Assembly (NCBI GenBank): GCA_018238155.1
Contig: JABCTZ010000031.1
Location: 1-54,815 of the forward strand
Direction: 5' to 3'
DNA: 54,815 bases
DNA from: Candidatus Heimdallarchaeota archaeon
GTDB lineage: Archaea > Asgardarchaeota > Heimdallarchaeia > JABLTI01
Translations under genes and position numbers: made by a program
The notes under the pieces: generated by a model
Seen by the model: the letters and a program-made list of their open reading frames with translations, nothing else
Told to the model about the DNA's origin: nothing
The model's database searches: none
In this document: positions 8,032 to 17,478 of the stretch, in pieces
How the letters are laid out: every line of letters begins with the position of its first letter
Numbering within the stretch: position 1 is the stretch's first letter

Positions 8032-9093
8032 TTAATCTATCCGCCAATAAGGTTTCAATAATTTTTTAAGTTCTCCAAGTGTGGCTTTGATTTGATTTTT
8101 GTTACCACTTGAATTGAGATTGCTTAATAATTTCTTGGAGTTAAATTCATAATCTGTAAGAAATGGTTTCATGCTTGCTGTAAAGGCTCGACCAAGCTCA
8201 TCAAATTTGTATCCTCCTTCTAATGTTAAGGCTACCTTTCCATGACAAACTTCGTTAGCAAGTTGTGCAATTCTTTCTCCAATTGCTTGAAATCCGGAAA
8301 CTGAAAGACTGAGATAACCATACGGATCTCCATTTAGTCCATCGTAACCTGCTGAAACTAGAATTACATCTGGTTTGTACTCTCGAACGATTGATGGTAC
8401 AATTTTATCAAAAGCTTCTAAATATTCTTTATCACCAGTTTTTTCGGGTAAAGGAATACAAATATTGTATCCTGTGCCTTCTCCTTCGCCAATTTCTGCT
8501 TCTCTCCCTTGATATGGGAAGCTTAATTTTGGGTCTATATGTAATGATACATTTAATATATCATTTCTTTCATAAAAGATATCTGCTGTTCCATTTCCAT
8601 AATGGTTATCAAAATCAATTATGGCAATTTTCTTTGCTTTTTTCTTTTCAATAAGATGATTTGCTGCAATTGCTAGATTATTGAAGAAACAGAATCCCAT
8701 TGCATTTGTTCTTGTAGCATGATGTCCTGGTGGTCTCGTTAAAGCAAAAGCAACTTGGTTTTCACTACTAACAGCTAATTCTCCGGCTTTTATTGCCCCT
8801 CCAACAGAGCGCAATGCTGCTTGAAATGTAAATTCATTTGTAATAGTGTCACCAGTAATTGCAACGTCTCCAACCATACTTCCATGCTTTACAGTATCTA
8901 CTAACTGCTCCGTGTGAATTGTTTTAAGGATTTTTTCCGTAGCAAGTTCAGCTGAAATTAATGTTACATCTTTCCTTTCAAGAAAACCACTTGCGGTTAG
9001 CTCTTTTTTTATCACTCGCAAACGTTTGGGGTTTTCAAGAATTTGAGGCATCTTATGTTTATAATAATCATTGTGTTCGATAAAGGAGATCAA
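8032..9093 (-). CDS. Histone deacetylase-fold amidohydrolase (AcuC/class II HDAC-like)
   Basis: A 353-residue arginase-fold deacetylase that would remove acyl groups from lysine or polyamine amines using Zn. The catalytic His pair is R-P-P-G-H124-H125, zinc ligands are D162 and H164 in I-D-F-D-N-H-Y-G-N-G-T and D251 in S-A-G-Y-D-G, and the closing E-G-G-Y motif is present. The His that usually follows the ligand His is Tyr165 here, a minor variation. Such enzymes in archaea may act on acetylated proteins or polyamines; the substrate is unknown. The gene reads toward the HD-domain gene and is 115 bp downstream of purB on the same strand. Confidence 0.9.
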   Translation of the reverse strand: MISFIEHNDYYKHKMPQILENPKRLRVIKKELTASGFLERKDVTLISAELATEKILKTIHTEQLVDTVKHGSMVGDVAITGDTITNEFTFQAALRSVGGAIKAGELAVSSENQVAFALTRPPGHHATRTNAMGFCFFNNLAIAANHLIEKKKAKKIAIIDFDNHYGNGTADIFYERNDILNVSLHIDPKLSFPYQGREAEIGEGEGTGYNICIPLPEKTGDKEYLEAFDKIVPSIVREYKPDVILVSAGYDGLNGDPYGYLSLSVSGFQAIGERIAQLANEVCHGKVALTLEGGYKFDELGRAFTASMKPFLTDYEFNSKKLLSNLNSSGNKNQIKATLGELKKLLKPYWRID

Positions 9094-9208
9094 ATGGTAT
9101 CAACTCTCAAGCAGTTTTTTCTTACTAGTGATTTCTATGTGTTCATTTACCAAGACATCTTCTTTTTAACCTTTACGCCTTCTAGCCGTCAAAACAATTC
9201 TTTGGAGG

Positions 9209-10585
9209 TTATTTTTTAACAATAACCCCTTCTGCTTTCAACAAAACAACTTCTATTTGTTCTTTTGCTGTTCCCAAATAATTTTGAGGGTAATCGAAGA
9301 TTTCTTGTAGATTTTTTTCAGATATGTATTTTGTTATTTGTTTATCAGTTATCAATACATCAAGAAACTGTTTATCATCTTTCATTGCGGTCATTGAATT
9401 CTTACGAAGTGTTTCATGTGCTTCTTGTCGATTCATACCATTTCTTGCTAGCTCAGTCATCACTGCTTCCGCCATAACAAGTCCTTTAGAAATTTTGAGA
9501 TTTTCTAACATTCGCTCTTTTTTTACTTCTAAACCTGAAACAACGAAATCAAAATCGAGTAGCATTTGATCGATCGTTAGATATATTTCTGGATAGATAT
9601 ATCGCTCATTTGCACTATTCGCTAGGTCTCGTTCATGCCAGCTCACAATATTCTCTAAAACTGGTATGGTGTATCCCCTCATCAATCTTGCAAGTGAACA
9701 AATCCTTTCACTCTTTTCTGGATCTCTTTTATGGCTCATTGTGCTTGAACCTACTTGCTTATCTGATTTAAACGATTCAAGAACTTCACCCATTTCTGTT
9801 CTTTGTAAGTTTCTAACCTCTGTTGCAAATTTATCAAGTGAACACGCTAAAAGAATTATTTCCATTAAAGTTTCAGCAATTAGCTCTCTTGAAATTAGCT
9901 GGTTAGTAATTGTTGCTGGAACCAGATCCAATTTCTTCATTGTAATTTGCACGATACGATCTGCATGAACTCCATAAGCTGCTCGAGTTCCTACTGCTCC
10001 TGAGAGTTTTCCCACTACTTTATTAGCAGTTAAATAACGAATGTTTTCTAGATGTCTTACTAATTCATCGATCCAAATCGTCACTTTATGACCAAAAGAA
10101 TAAGGAACTGCATGTGACCCATGAGTACGTCCAATACAAACAGTATCTCGATGCTCTCGAGCGACTTCTATCAGCGTTTTGATTATCTTTACAAGTCTCT
10201 CTTCAATTAAAGCTAAACCTTCTTTTGTTCGGAGTGCTTCAGCTGTATCAATAATATCATTGCTAGTTGCTCCAAGATGGATATAACGCCCAAAGTCTCC
10301 ACATTGTTCTGAAAATGCTCTTATAAAGGAAACAATATCATGATAGATTTCTTTCTCAATTTCATCTACTCGTTCTAATGTGACAAATTTCAGTGAAGCT
10401 TTCTTTTCAATTTCTTCAGCTGCTTCTTTTGGAATATTACCTACCATTGCATGCCCATGAGCAATTGCTGCTTCAACTTTTAGTAAAAGTTCTAATCTTT
10501 TTTCTCGAGAGAAAATATTTCTCATTTCCTTGCTACCATAGCGCCAATCTATTGGATGTAGGCATGGTGATTTCTTTTTAGTCAT
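9209..10585 (-). CDS. purB: Adenylosuccinate lyase
   Basis: A 458-residue member of the fumarase/aspartase superfamily that cleaves SAICAR and adenylosuccinate in purine synthesis. The signature loop G-S-S-T-M-S-H-K-R-D-P lies at 279-289 (the usual S-S-x-M-P-x-K-x-N-P has S-H and R-D replacements often seen in PurB). G-R-T-H-G (152-156) supplies the catalytic His, and A-T-S-N-D (106-110) is the substrate loop. Length fits the family. The ATG start lies just after the K-K-K-rich first residues. No other purine gene is adjacent, so it is a dispersed housekeeping gene. Confidence 0.93.
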   Translation of the reverse strand: MTKKKSPCLHPIDWRYGSKEMRNIFSREKRLELLLKVEAAIAHGHAMVGNIPKEAAEEIEKKASLKFVTLERVDEIEKEIYHDIVSFIRAFSEQCGDFGRYIHLGATSNDIIDTAEALRTKEGLALIEERLVKIIKTLIEVAREHRDTVCIGRTHGSHAVPYSFGHKVTIWIDELVRHLENIRYLTANKVVGKLSGAVGTRAAYGVHADRIVQITMKKLDLVPATITNQLISRELIAETLMEIILLACSLDKFATEVRNLQRTEMGEVLESFKSDKQVGSSTMSHKRDPEKSERICSLARLMRGYTIPVLENIVSWHERDLANSANERYIYPEIYLTIDQMLLDFDFVVSGLEVKKERMLENLKISKGLVMAEAVMTELARNGMNRQEAHETLRKNSMTAMKDDKQFLDVLITDKQITKYISEKNLQEIFDYPQNYLGTAKEQIEVVLLKAEGVIVKK

Positions 10586-10656
10586 AATCAGTCAGTCTTC
10601 CTTATAAGCAAGTGAGCAACATTTTTACTTGCTTTTAAAATTTTTCAATATCTCAT

Positions 10657-12132
10657 CTATTTCTTGAGAGTAGTTGCCCCGGAGAGTAAAGATACTCTAT
10701 CTTTGTAGATTCTCCTACCTCCAAATATAATTAGTAGGACTATGCTGGAAATGAAAAGTAGTATCGGGAGAAAATATCTTATTGAAACTAAATGCCAAAT
10801 ATTGAATCCCATAAAAATTAGTGCCACTGCTGATAATAGCCCTGCAGAAATAATCTTCTTAGTTTTGAAATAAGATACAGAACTAATAATAGCGATTAAT
10901 ATAATTGGGACGTAATATGTGCTATAAAATTTGAAAACTCCACGCGGCATGAAGAGATGTGTCCAAATAGTATAGATTGCTAGAAGCTCGAATATTTCTA
11001 TCGTATCAATTTTTCCTTTAAAAGATCGCCATAATAGATACACTCCTATTGCTGAGGCACAAACAATCATCAACAGCATAGAATTAACTAGAAAGGCAAT
11101 TACATCCATAATGAACCCTCGAATATTGTAATAATAAAGAGCATAGGAAAAGGGCATTGGTTGTCCTATATATGGTTCTCCAATTATTGGTTCTGTTGTT
11201 AGCATCTTTCCAGGAAAGAGCATATGACCAAAATATCGTATTGGTGTGATAAAGATCCACGGGATTGATACAAGTAAGCATACACTGATAAATAGGATGA
11301 CGTTTGCTCCACTTTCAAAACTTGCTTTTTTGATTCCTTTTTCTTTCACCTTTTCACCAAGCATTACGAAAAATAAGGGATAGGTGAAAAAGAGTGCATT
11401 TTGTTTTGTCATAGTTGCAATTGCTAACCAAAAGAACACTTGCCACCATTTTCTATCTATAATAAAGTAGAAACAAATTAGGGTTAACAAAATTACCGGT
11501 CCTGGATTTAACCAATAAATTCCATCGTAAATAATATTTATTGGTGCTAAAACCATTAGCATTCCTGCAAAGAAAGCTATGCCCTTTGATCCTGGTTTCT
11601 TAACTAATTTTTCAACAATGAGATAAACCATCCCAGCACATGCCGCATCTGTTACTATCATAGGCATTGCTAACCAAATTAGCGACATACCGGGTCTCCA
11701 AATAAGAAGCAAGAAATAAAGGAAAATTGGTGGATACGAGTAGTAATAGAGTGGATCTCCTACAGTCATCCCATTCCAATCTGTGAAGGGATACCATCCA
11801 TCTTCGAACCATGCAGTAGCCCATTCAACATAATAGTAGTCAAAATCGGCGTATCCATAGAGTGGAAAATAATCACTTGGGCTGAAAATAACTCCTCTTT
11901 CCCAAATTGTCGGTGAGTAATTTAAAGGGTAATGTACTCTGAAGTGATATGCTGCTAGCAGTCTTACTAGAGTTCCAAGACATGTTAAGAATATGAAAAT
12001 AGCAAAAGTATATACAATGAGGTTCCAGTCTTTTTTCTGAAACCAACTTTTGATTTGTGTTGGAATATCAAAGAAAGAAGAATTTTCCATTGTAGCTGTT
12101 CTTATTTGCTTCTCAGAAAATTCATCATTCAT
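10657..12132 (-). CDS. Polytopic membrane protein, probable GT-C glycosyltransferase
   Basis: A 491-residue protein with about ten to twelve hydrophobic segments. After the first (about 38-62), an extracellular loop carries an acidic/aromatic motif D-F-D-Y-Y-Y-V-E (about 97-104), followed by an aromatic loop with Y-Y-Y-S-Y-P-P. This layout, with an acidic motif in the first large loop, is typical of GT-C enzymes that move sugars from dolichyl-phosphate donors to lipids or proteins on the outer face of the membrane. Family and substrate are inferred from topology only. It lies 71 bp upstream of purB and 54 bp downstream of the Hel308 gene, all on the minus strand. Confidence 0.7.
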   Translation of the reverse strand: MNDEFSEKQIRTATMENSSFFDIPTQIKSWFQKKDWNLIVYTFAIFIFLTCLGTLVRLLAAYHFRVHYPLNYSPTIWERGVIFSPSDYFPLYGYADFDYYYVEWATAWFEDGWYPFTDWNGMTVGDPLYYYSYPPIFLYFLLLIWRPGMSLIWLAMPMIVTDAACAGMVYLIVEKLVKKPGSKGIAFFAGMLMVLAPINIIYDGIYWLNPGPVILLTLICFYFIIDRKWWQVFFWLAIATMTKQNALFFTYPLFFVMLGEKVKEKGIKKASFESGANVILFISVCLLVSIPWIFITPIRYFGHMLFPGKMLTTEPIIGEPYIGQPMPFSYALYYYNIRGFIMDVIAFLVNSMLLMIVCASAIGVYLLWRSFKGKIDTIEIFELLAIYTIWTHLFMPRGVFKFYSTYYVPIILIAIISSVSYFKTKKIISAGLLSAVALIFMGFNIWHLVSIRYFLPILLFISSIVLLIIFGGRRIYKDRVSLLSGATTLKK

Positions 12133-12186
12133 TTCTCATTCACCAAAAATGAATAAAGTAAAGAATCATTATCTAAAAATGTTCTC

Positions 12187-14361
12187 TTAGTCTATTTGTA
12201 ATTCTTGATCGGACATTGGATTTCCGATTTGCTCTTTTATGCTTCGAACGATTTCAGGACCAATTGCCGGCACTCTTGCCAACTCTTTTGGTTCTGCTTT
12301 TCTTAGCGAAGCAATTGTTTTGAAACCATTGTTAAAGAGCAATCTTGCTCTTACTCTACCAATTCCTCGCAGTTTTACTAGTGGTACCAACTCTTTTCTT
12401 ATTCCATGTGAGATTCTTATGTGAACTTCTCTAATTTGTTTCTGAACATTTTCGAAATGAAATAGCTTTCCTATTTCAATTGCAGAATATAATAACCATT
12501 TTGCGTTATCTGTTAAATAGAGGATATCTCCACTCCCAACATTAAATCTAGTTGTTATTGCTTCTTCGGGTTTTTCTTCTATCCAATCTGATAGAAGAAT
12601 AGCTGTTTTTAATCCCATTAAGAAATATTCAAAATCGGGTTCCCATTCCTCTGGAGTATCTGTAAGAAATTCATTCTTGTACTCCAAGAGGAATCTTTGT
12701 AATTCCGTATGATCCTTTTGTCTTAGATACAAATTTCTAAGATCCGGCGTTGTAGCAATTAATTGGAAGATAGCAATTTCTGTAGGTGTTTCTGGATGTT
12801 CATTGCCACTTTTCAAGCCGTTTCTAATAATAACTGCTGAGAGAGGGTCAATATATAATTGGCTTACTCTATGACCAAATTTGGTTGCCCAGAGATCAAC
12901 TCCCTCATTTTCTATCATTCCCTCTTCCTTTAAAAATCGGAGTACTTTTTTCACTTGGAATTCAGTTGTTGAAATGTCATTTTGATATCCATAAAACGTT
13001 TCTTTGATAAATTGTGTTAGTTCTTTTAAGTTTGAGACATATCCTATTGATATTGCTGCTAACATGTGTGTACGTAATGCACTTTCGCTGGCCAATTTAG
13101 ACCAAATCATTTCAGTTTCACCCAAGCAATATTGTTGCATAAACTGTTTAAGATGATAAGCCTTCTTTGCTATAATTATGGACTCTCCTTCTGAATCATA
13201 TTTTGGTCTTCCTGCACGCCCTGCTTGTTGTTTGTATTCAAGAACTTTGATTGGTTGATTTCCCATTCCTGCTTTATATCGAGAAAGGGACATTATTACT
13301 ACCCTTCTTGCAGGTAGATTTACTCCTGCAGCCAAAGTTGGCGTTGAACTGACACATTTAACCAAATTTTTTCTAAAACTATTTTCAACTATTTTTCTTT
13401 CTGCGGGTTTTAATCCTGCATGGTGAAATGCACAGCCTTTTTGGATAACTTTAGCTAATCGCTCTGTTAATTTTGTTTTTTCACCTGATGTGAGAAGCTC
13501 TTCAGCAAGTAGTACGAGCTGTTCCTTTTCTTGTCCTGTAAGTAATCTTGAGATTTCTTGGCCTATTCTTTCAGCAGTTGCTTGTGAACTTGCACGAGTA
13601 TTTGCAAAAACAAGTATTTGCCCTTTGTTTTTTATTGTGTCATAAGCAATATTAATTTCAGGGTGTTTTGTGCTAACGATTGGAATTCTAATTTGAGTAC
13701 CAGTACTAAATTCAACAACTCCTTTCCAGTAAACTCCCTCTGATAATTTTACTGGACGCCAATCGGATTGGACCAATTTAGCATCTAACCAATTGGCTAT
13801 TTCATCTGCATTACTAATAGTTGCGGAAAGAGCTAATATCTGTGTATTTGGCAAAGTTTTCTTTAAACGAGCTAAGACTACTTCCAAAGTTGGTCCTCTA
13901 TTGGCATCATCGATAAGATGGACTTCATCTGAAACAATAATTTCAACATCCTTAACCCACTTGGTATCATGACGTAAAAGAGAATCTATCTTTTCATTCG
14001 TACAGATAATTAAATCGTAATTTGCTAGTTTGAAATCTTCGGAATCAAAATCTCCCGTAGATTGAATTACTTTTATACCCAATTCCTCAAATTCAGTGAA
14101 ATCAGTGTATTTTTCTGCCGCCAAAGCTTTTAGTGGTACCATGTATATTGCCTTACCACCTCGAGAGAGAATTCCTTGTAACATTGCTAATTCTGCAACA
14201 AGCGTTTTGCCCGATGCTGTAGGAACAGCTAAAACCATGTTTTCTCCATCAAGTAATCCTCGTTTTATTGCTTCTACTTGTGGAGGATATAGAGAGTCAA
14301 TACCTCTTTTAAGAATCAGTTTCTTTGCTTGAGGTGGTATATTTAAGTCAGCAATTTTCAT
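12187..14361 (-). CDS. hel308: Hel308-type Ski2-like DNA helicase
   Basis: A 724-residue superfamily-2 3'-5' helicase that acts at stalled replication forks in archaea (homologous to eukaryotic HELQ). Motif I is V46-PTASGKT53, motif II is D145-EVH148 and motif VI Q-Q-A-G-R-A-G-R-P (near 391-399). A winged helix and ratchet domain follow, and the C-terminal helix-hairpin-helix region (about 640-710) carries the two G-I-G-R-V-R-A and A-I-G-P-E-I-V motifs. It begins the replication/repair block on this strand, 89 bp downstream of MCM, which fits its fork role. Confidence 0.92.
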   Translation of the reverse strand: MKIADLNIPPQAKKLILKRGIDSLYPPQVEAIKRGLLDGENMVLAVPTASGKTLVAELAMLQGILSRGGKAIYMVPLKALAAEKYTDFTEFEELGIKVIQSTGDFDSEDFKLANYDLIICTNEKIDSLLRHDTKWVKDVEIIVSDEVHLIDDANRGPTLEVVLARLKKTLPNTQILALSATISNADEIANWLDAKLVQSDWRPVKLSEGVYWKGVVEFSTGTQIRIPIVSTKHPEINIAYDTIKNKGQILVFANTRASSQATAERIGQEISRLLTGQEKEQLVLLAEELLTSGEKTKLTERLAKVIQKGCAFHHAGLKPAERKIVENSFRKNLVKCVSSTPTLAAGVNLPARRVVIMSLSRYKAGMGNQPIKVLEYKQQAGRAGRPKYDSEGESIIIAKKAYHLKQFMQQYCLGETEMIWSKLASESALRTHMLAAISIGYVSNLKELTQFIKETFYGYQNDISTTEFQVKKVLRFLKEEGMIENEGVDLWATKFGHRVSQLYIDPLSAVIIRNGLKSGNEHPETPTEIAIFQLIATTPDLRNLYLRQKDHTELQRFLLEYKNEFLTDTPEEWEPDFEYFLMGLKTAILLSDWIEEKPEEAITTRFNVGSGDILYLTDNAKWLLYSAIEIGKLFHFENVQKQIREVHIRISHGIRKELVPLVKLRGIGRVRARLLFNNGFKTIASLRKAEPKELARVPAIGPEIVRSIKEQIGNPMSDQELQID

Positions 14362-14450
14362 AGGTAAAACCCACTAATTAACACTGTCTACTTTCATTAA
14401 AAAAGGGACAAATAACTTTTCTTTACTAGTAAAAGTAGTAATTTCCCTAT

Positions 14451-16520
14451 TTAAGTTCGTTTAATATATCCTGCTTTTGGTTGGAATAGCATTCCATCTT
14501 GTCTCATTCGTTCAATATTTCGTTCTATGAAATCTTTATTCATACCGGAATCTTTGGCTTTCTCAGCAATAGCTTCAAGAGACACTGCTTGCCCTTTATT
14601 TTCTGCTTCCAACTCAGCTATGATATTCATAAGTATTTCAATTTTAGAGCGAGTGGATGTAGAGGTGCCAACCATCATAACGTCTATGTCCATAATCCCT
14701 GTTTCAGGGTCAATACCTACTTGTTTCAGTGATTGTTTGAGGATTCTAATAGCTGCTTCAGCATCATCTGTTGATGCTTCGCTACGTAATGCCATTCTCG
14801 CATGAGATTCAGTTAAACGTACTAGAGATTCCAATTGTCTTGCTGTAATTGCAATAGGTGAATCACTTGCTTCACCTGCTACACGCATTTCTAGATAGAA
14901 TTCTTCAAGGCGTTTTGCAGCCCCCTCAGTTAGTTTTGGTTTGGCGTTACTTTTTGCATAGCTGATATACTTACGTAAAAGCACCATAGATATTGGCGGT
15001 TCATGTTCCGTTACTCCTATTGTATGTAACCGAAGAATGTGTTGAGCTTTGATTTGATCTGTTTCTTGATTTGGTTCATCTCGAACAATCCATATTATAT
15101 CAAATCTTGAGAGAATCGTCACTGGTAGATTAATATTTTCTGCCGCCGTTCGAGAGGGTATGTATCTTCCCATCTTTGGATTTGCTGCGGCTATAATTGA
15201 ACATCTTGCGTTTAATGTTGCTACTATACCTGCTTTTGCAATTGAAACCGTTCTTTGTTCAAGTGCTTCGTGAATGCTACTTCTATCTTCCTTTCGCATT
15301 TTATCCAATTCATCTATACAACAGACACCTCTATCTGCTAGTACTAATGCTCCTGCTTCTAGAGTAAATTCACCTGTATCTGCATCTCGTAAAACAGCAA
15401 CAGTTAAACCTGCAGCAGAAGTGCCTTTACCTGAAGTGTACAATGAACGTGGAGCTAATCTTGCAACATATCTAAGCATTTGACTTTTTGCTGTTCCAGG
15501 ATCACCTATCATAAGAAGATTGCTTTCTCCTCTAATTTTCAATCCGTCACCAAGGATTTTTGGAACACCACCAAATAGAAGCAATGCAATTGATTCTTTA
15601 ATATCTCTATAACCAAATATGGATGGAGCAATGGAATCAATAATTCTGTCATGTATGTAAGGATTTTGAGATAGTTCTAAGATTTGGCGTACTTCATCCT
15701 CACTTATTTCTAAAATATCAAAGTCCTTTTCTTCGGGTGTTATGAAATTGGCGTTCATATTTACAGAAAAAGTAGCTAATTTTCCTGAACCTTTCTGGGA
15801 AAAATCGGGTATGGATTGCAAAATTCCTATACAAGATACTCGGTCACCTGGTCGAATTGTATCAACCAAATCATCTGTGAGTAATACTGTAACAGAACGC
15901 GGCATTTGTCCTGGTGGAAGGTCTTCTGGTCGTTCTTGTATGTTGACTTTTTGCCAATCAACAAATTTAGATTCCTCGTTGAGGAGTTTGAAAGGACCTG
16001 CTCTGCCACAACCTGGATTTTCACAATGGTGTGGTGGTGTGTAGCGACTTTCTGCTTGAGGAATAATGATTATTTCATTACAATGAATACATTGGAAGAA
16101 TCCTTCAATAAGTAGAGGTTTTACCTCCGTTGCTCGAGTAACAATACCATTGAGCATAATTAATTTTCCAACATGTTCTGCTCGAATTTTTCTAAGGGGG
16201 ACTGTTTCACTTTCTGCTAAATTAAAAAAACGAATGAAGAAATCTCGAGTAGTAAAGGCATAGTCAGCATCTTCAATTTCTACTACTTCTGCAACAGCTC
16301 TATGTCCTTGATGGACAAACTCTTTCGGTTCATCTATTGTTTTACGAGCTAGTTCGGGATTAAACTTGATCAAATCATTAAAATCAATTAATAATGATAC
16401 TCCACCCTCTACGGTCATTTTTTGGACACTTTCACGGTAAAGGTAATTTCCTTTATCATTTCGGAATTCACGAATGAATTCATTATAAGCCGCAATAGGA
16501 TCTGTAGTATCTGAAACCAA
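14451..16520 (-). CDS. mcm: Replicative helicase MCM
   Basis: A 689-residue MCM protein, the hexameric 3'-5' helicase that unwinds DNA at forks. The N-terminal domain holds a zinc knuckle (C144, C147, C166, C171) and beta-hairpin region. The AAA+ domain has Walker A G339-DPGTAKS346, Walker B in V-C-C-I-D-E-L-D (399-406), sensor I at A-A-A-N-P and the arginine finger in L-S-R472-F-D. A C-terminal winged helix covers about 610-689. The TTG start follows aaggggtaatt. The GINS gene lies 88 bp upstream and Hel308 89 bp downstream, the order expected of a replication operon. Confidence 0.96.
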   Translation of the reverse strand: MVSDTTDPIAAYNEFIREFRNDKGNYLYRESVQKMTVEGGVSLLIDFNDLIKFNPELARKTIDEPKEFVHQGHRAVAEVVEIEDADYAFTTRDFFIRFFNLAESETVPLRKIRAEHVGKLIMLNGIVTRATEVKPLLIEGFFQCIHCNEIIIIPQAESRYTPPHHCENPGCGRAGPFKLLNEESKFVDWQKVNIQERPEDLPPGQMPRSVTVLLTDDLVDTIRPGDRVSCIGILQSIPDFSQKGSGKLATFSVNMNANFITPEEKDFDILEISEDEVRQILELSQNPYIHDRIIDSIAPSIFGYRDIKESIALLLFGGVPKILGDGLKIRGESNLLMIGDPGTAKSQMLRYVARLAPRSLYTSGKGTSAAGLTVAVLRDADTGEFTLEAGALVLADRGVCCIDELDKMRKEDRSSIHEALEQRTVSIAKAGIVATLNARCSIIAAANPKMGRYIPSRTAAENINLPVTILSRFDIIWIVRDEPNQETDQIKAQHILRLHTIGVTEHEPPISMVLLRKYISYAKSNAKPKLTEGAAKRLEEFYLEMRVAGEASDSPIAITARQLESLVRLTESHARMALRSEASTDDAEAAIRILKQSLKQVGIDPETGIMDIDVMMVGTSTSTRSKIEILMNIIAELEAENKGQAVSLEAIAEKAKDSGMNKDFIERNIERMRQDGMLFQPKAGYIKRT

Positions 16521-16608
16521 TTTTAATTACCCCTTATAGTGTTTTTTCAATTTATTGACTTGTATATATTGTTCAACTTCAACTAACTACTCTGTCACTA
16601 TCTTTTCC

Positions 16609-17172
16609 TTAGAAAGATGGATTATTTTTATTGCTCTTAACAAGAGATGCTTCCCATTCATGTAATTGTATTCGCAAAGTTTTGAAGAGCCAAAATTCTT
16701 CTGGAGTGAGATGCTTAATAAACGGTGATGGGTCACCAGATTTCTGTGATAGTTTAATGATCTTAAAACGACGTTTACTAATTATATCTTTTAGAAGAGC
16801 TTCCATACGTTCTCTATCTCGAAGAGTATAAATCTCTCCCTTCTTTGTTAGGTTTTCAATTTGGAGAGAAACTACGGGATAGAAATCCTCATCAAGTTGT
16901 ATCGGTGTTTGACTTTTACTTTCATCCCAAAGAACTGTTTGCATATAGGGTATATCAAATGATTTTAAATTCTTGATTTCTACTAATTTTTCTTCTTCTA
17001 AAATCCTTGCTACCCAAAAAGGAATCTCGAATTCTGACCCCTTTGTAATTTTAATTTTACCTGTACCAATATTAATAGCAGGAATATCAATTAAACCTTT
17101 TACTAGAACATTCTTTTCTTCAAAATCGAAGACTATTCGCTTTAGCTCAAGATTAGGATTGAATTCACTCAC
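16609..17172 (-). CDS. GINS complex subunit, Gins23-like
   Basis: A 187-residue protein matching archaeal GINS, the factor that links Cdc45/RecJ-like protein to MCM in the CMG helicase. A small beta domain comes first, with G-S-E-F-E-I-P-F-W-V-A-R-I-L-E-E-E-K at about 45-62 as in Psf2/Psf3 (Gins23), and the helical A domain follows (about 95-187). This order, B domain before A, separates Gins23 from Gins51. The GTG start is supported by ggagg about 9 bases upstream. Its position next to MCM strengthens the call, since sequence similarity in GINS proteins is low. Confidence 0.8.
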   Translation of the reverse strand: MSEFNPNLELKRIVFDFEEKNVLVKGLIDIPAINIGTGKIKITKGSEFEIPFWVARILEEEKLVEIKNLKSFDIPYMQTVLWDESKSQTPIQLDEDFYPVVSLQIENLTKKGEIYTLRDRERMEALLKDIISKRRFKIIKLSQKSGDPSPFIKHLTPEEFWLFKTLRIQLHEWEASLVKSNKNNPSF

Positions 17173-17478
17173 TGTTTTTTTCCTCCAAGAATGCTAAACT
17201 TTTATCTGAGTTTGAAAGTTTAGTTGGACTTCAAGGCAAGCTATTCCTATAATTATATCTTTGGTCTAAAGCTAAATTCAAGTTTTGCCTTGTAAGAGCC
17301 TTCTCACTAAACAATATTCATCTATTAGCTGAATATTATTGTTTCGTATTATCATTTCTGTTAAAGTGTTAATTTGTTGGTAAGACGACAATAGTATTAA
17401 TACTATGATATGTGAGGTAAGTGAAAGTATTCGTAAAAGAGGCATGAAAAAAGAAAAAGTGAAGGAAGAAGAATGCTC
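17173..17478. other. Spacer between cdc6 and GINS genes with two inverted repeats
   Basis: No open frame of note. A perfect 16-bp palindrome atagtattaatactat lies at 17391-17406, and aacaatattca (17310-17320) pairs imperfectly with tgaatattattgtt (17330-17343). The palindrome is 70-90 bp beyond the cdc6 stop and about 220 bp upstream of the GINS start, so it could be an operator, a terminator-like element or part of an origin. The GINS Shine-Dalgarno sequence is at the left end. Confidence 0.4.

Noticed and set aside
15742..16044. Plus-strand frame of 100 codons inside MCM
   Set aside because: It is antisense to conserved MCM coding sequence.
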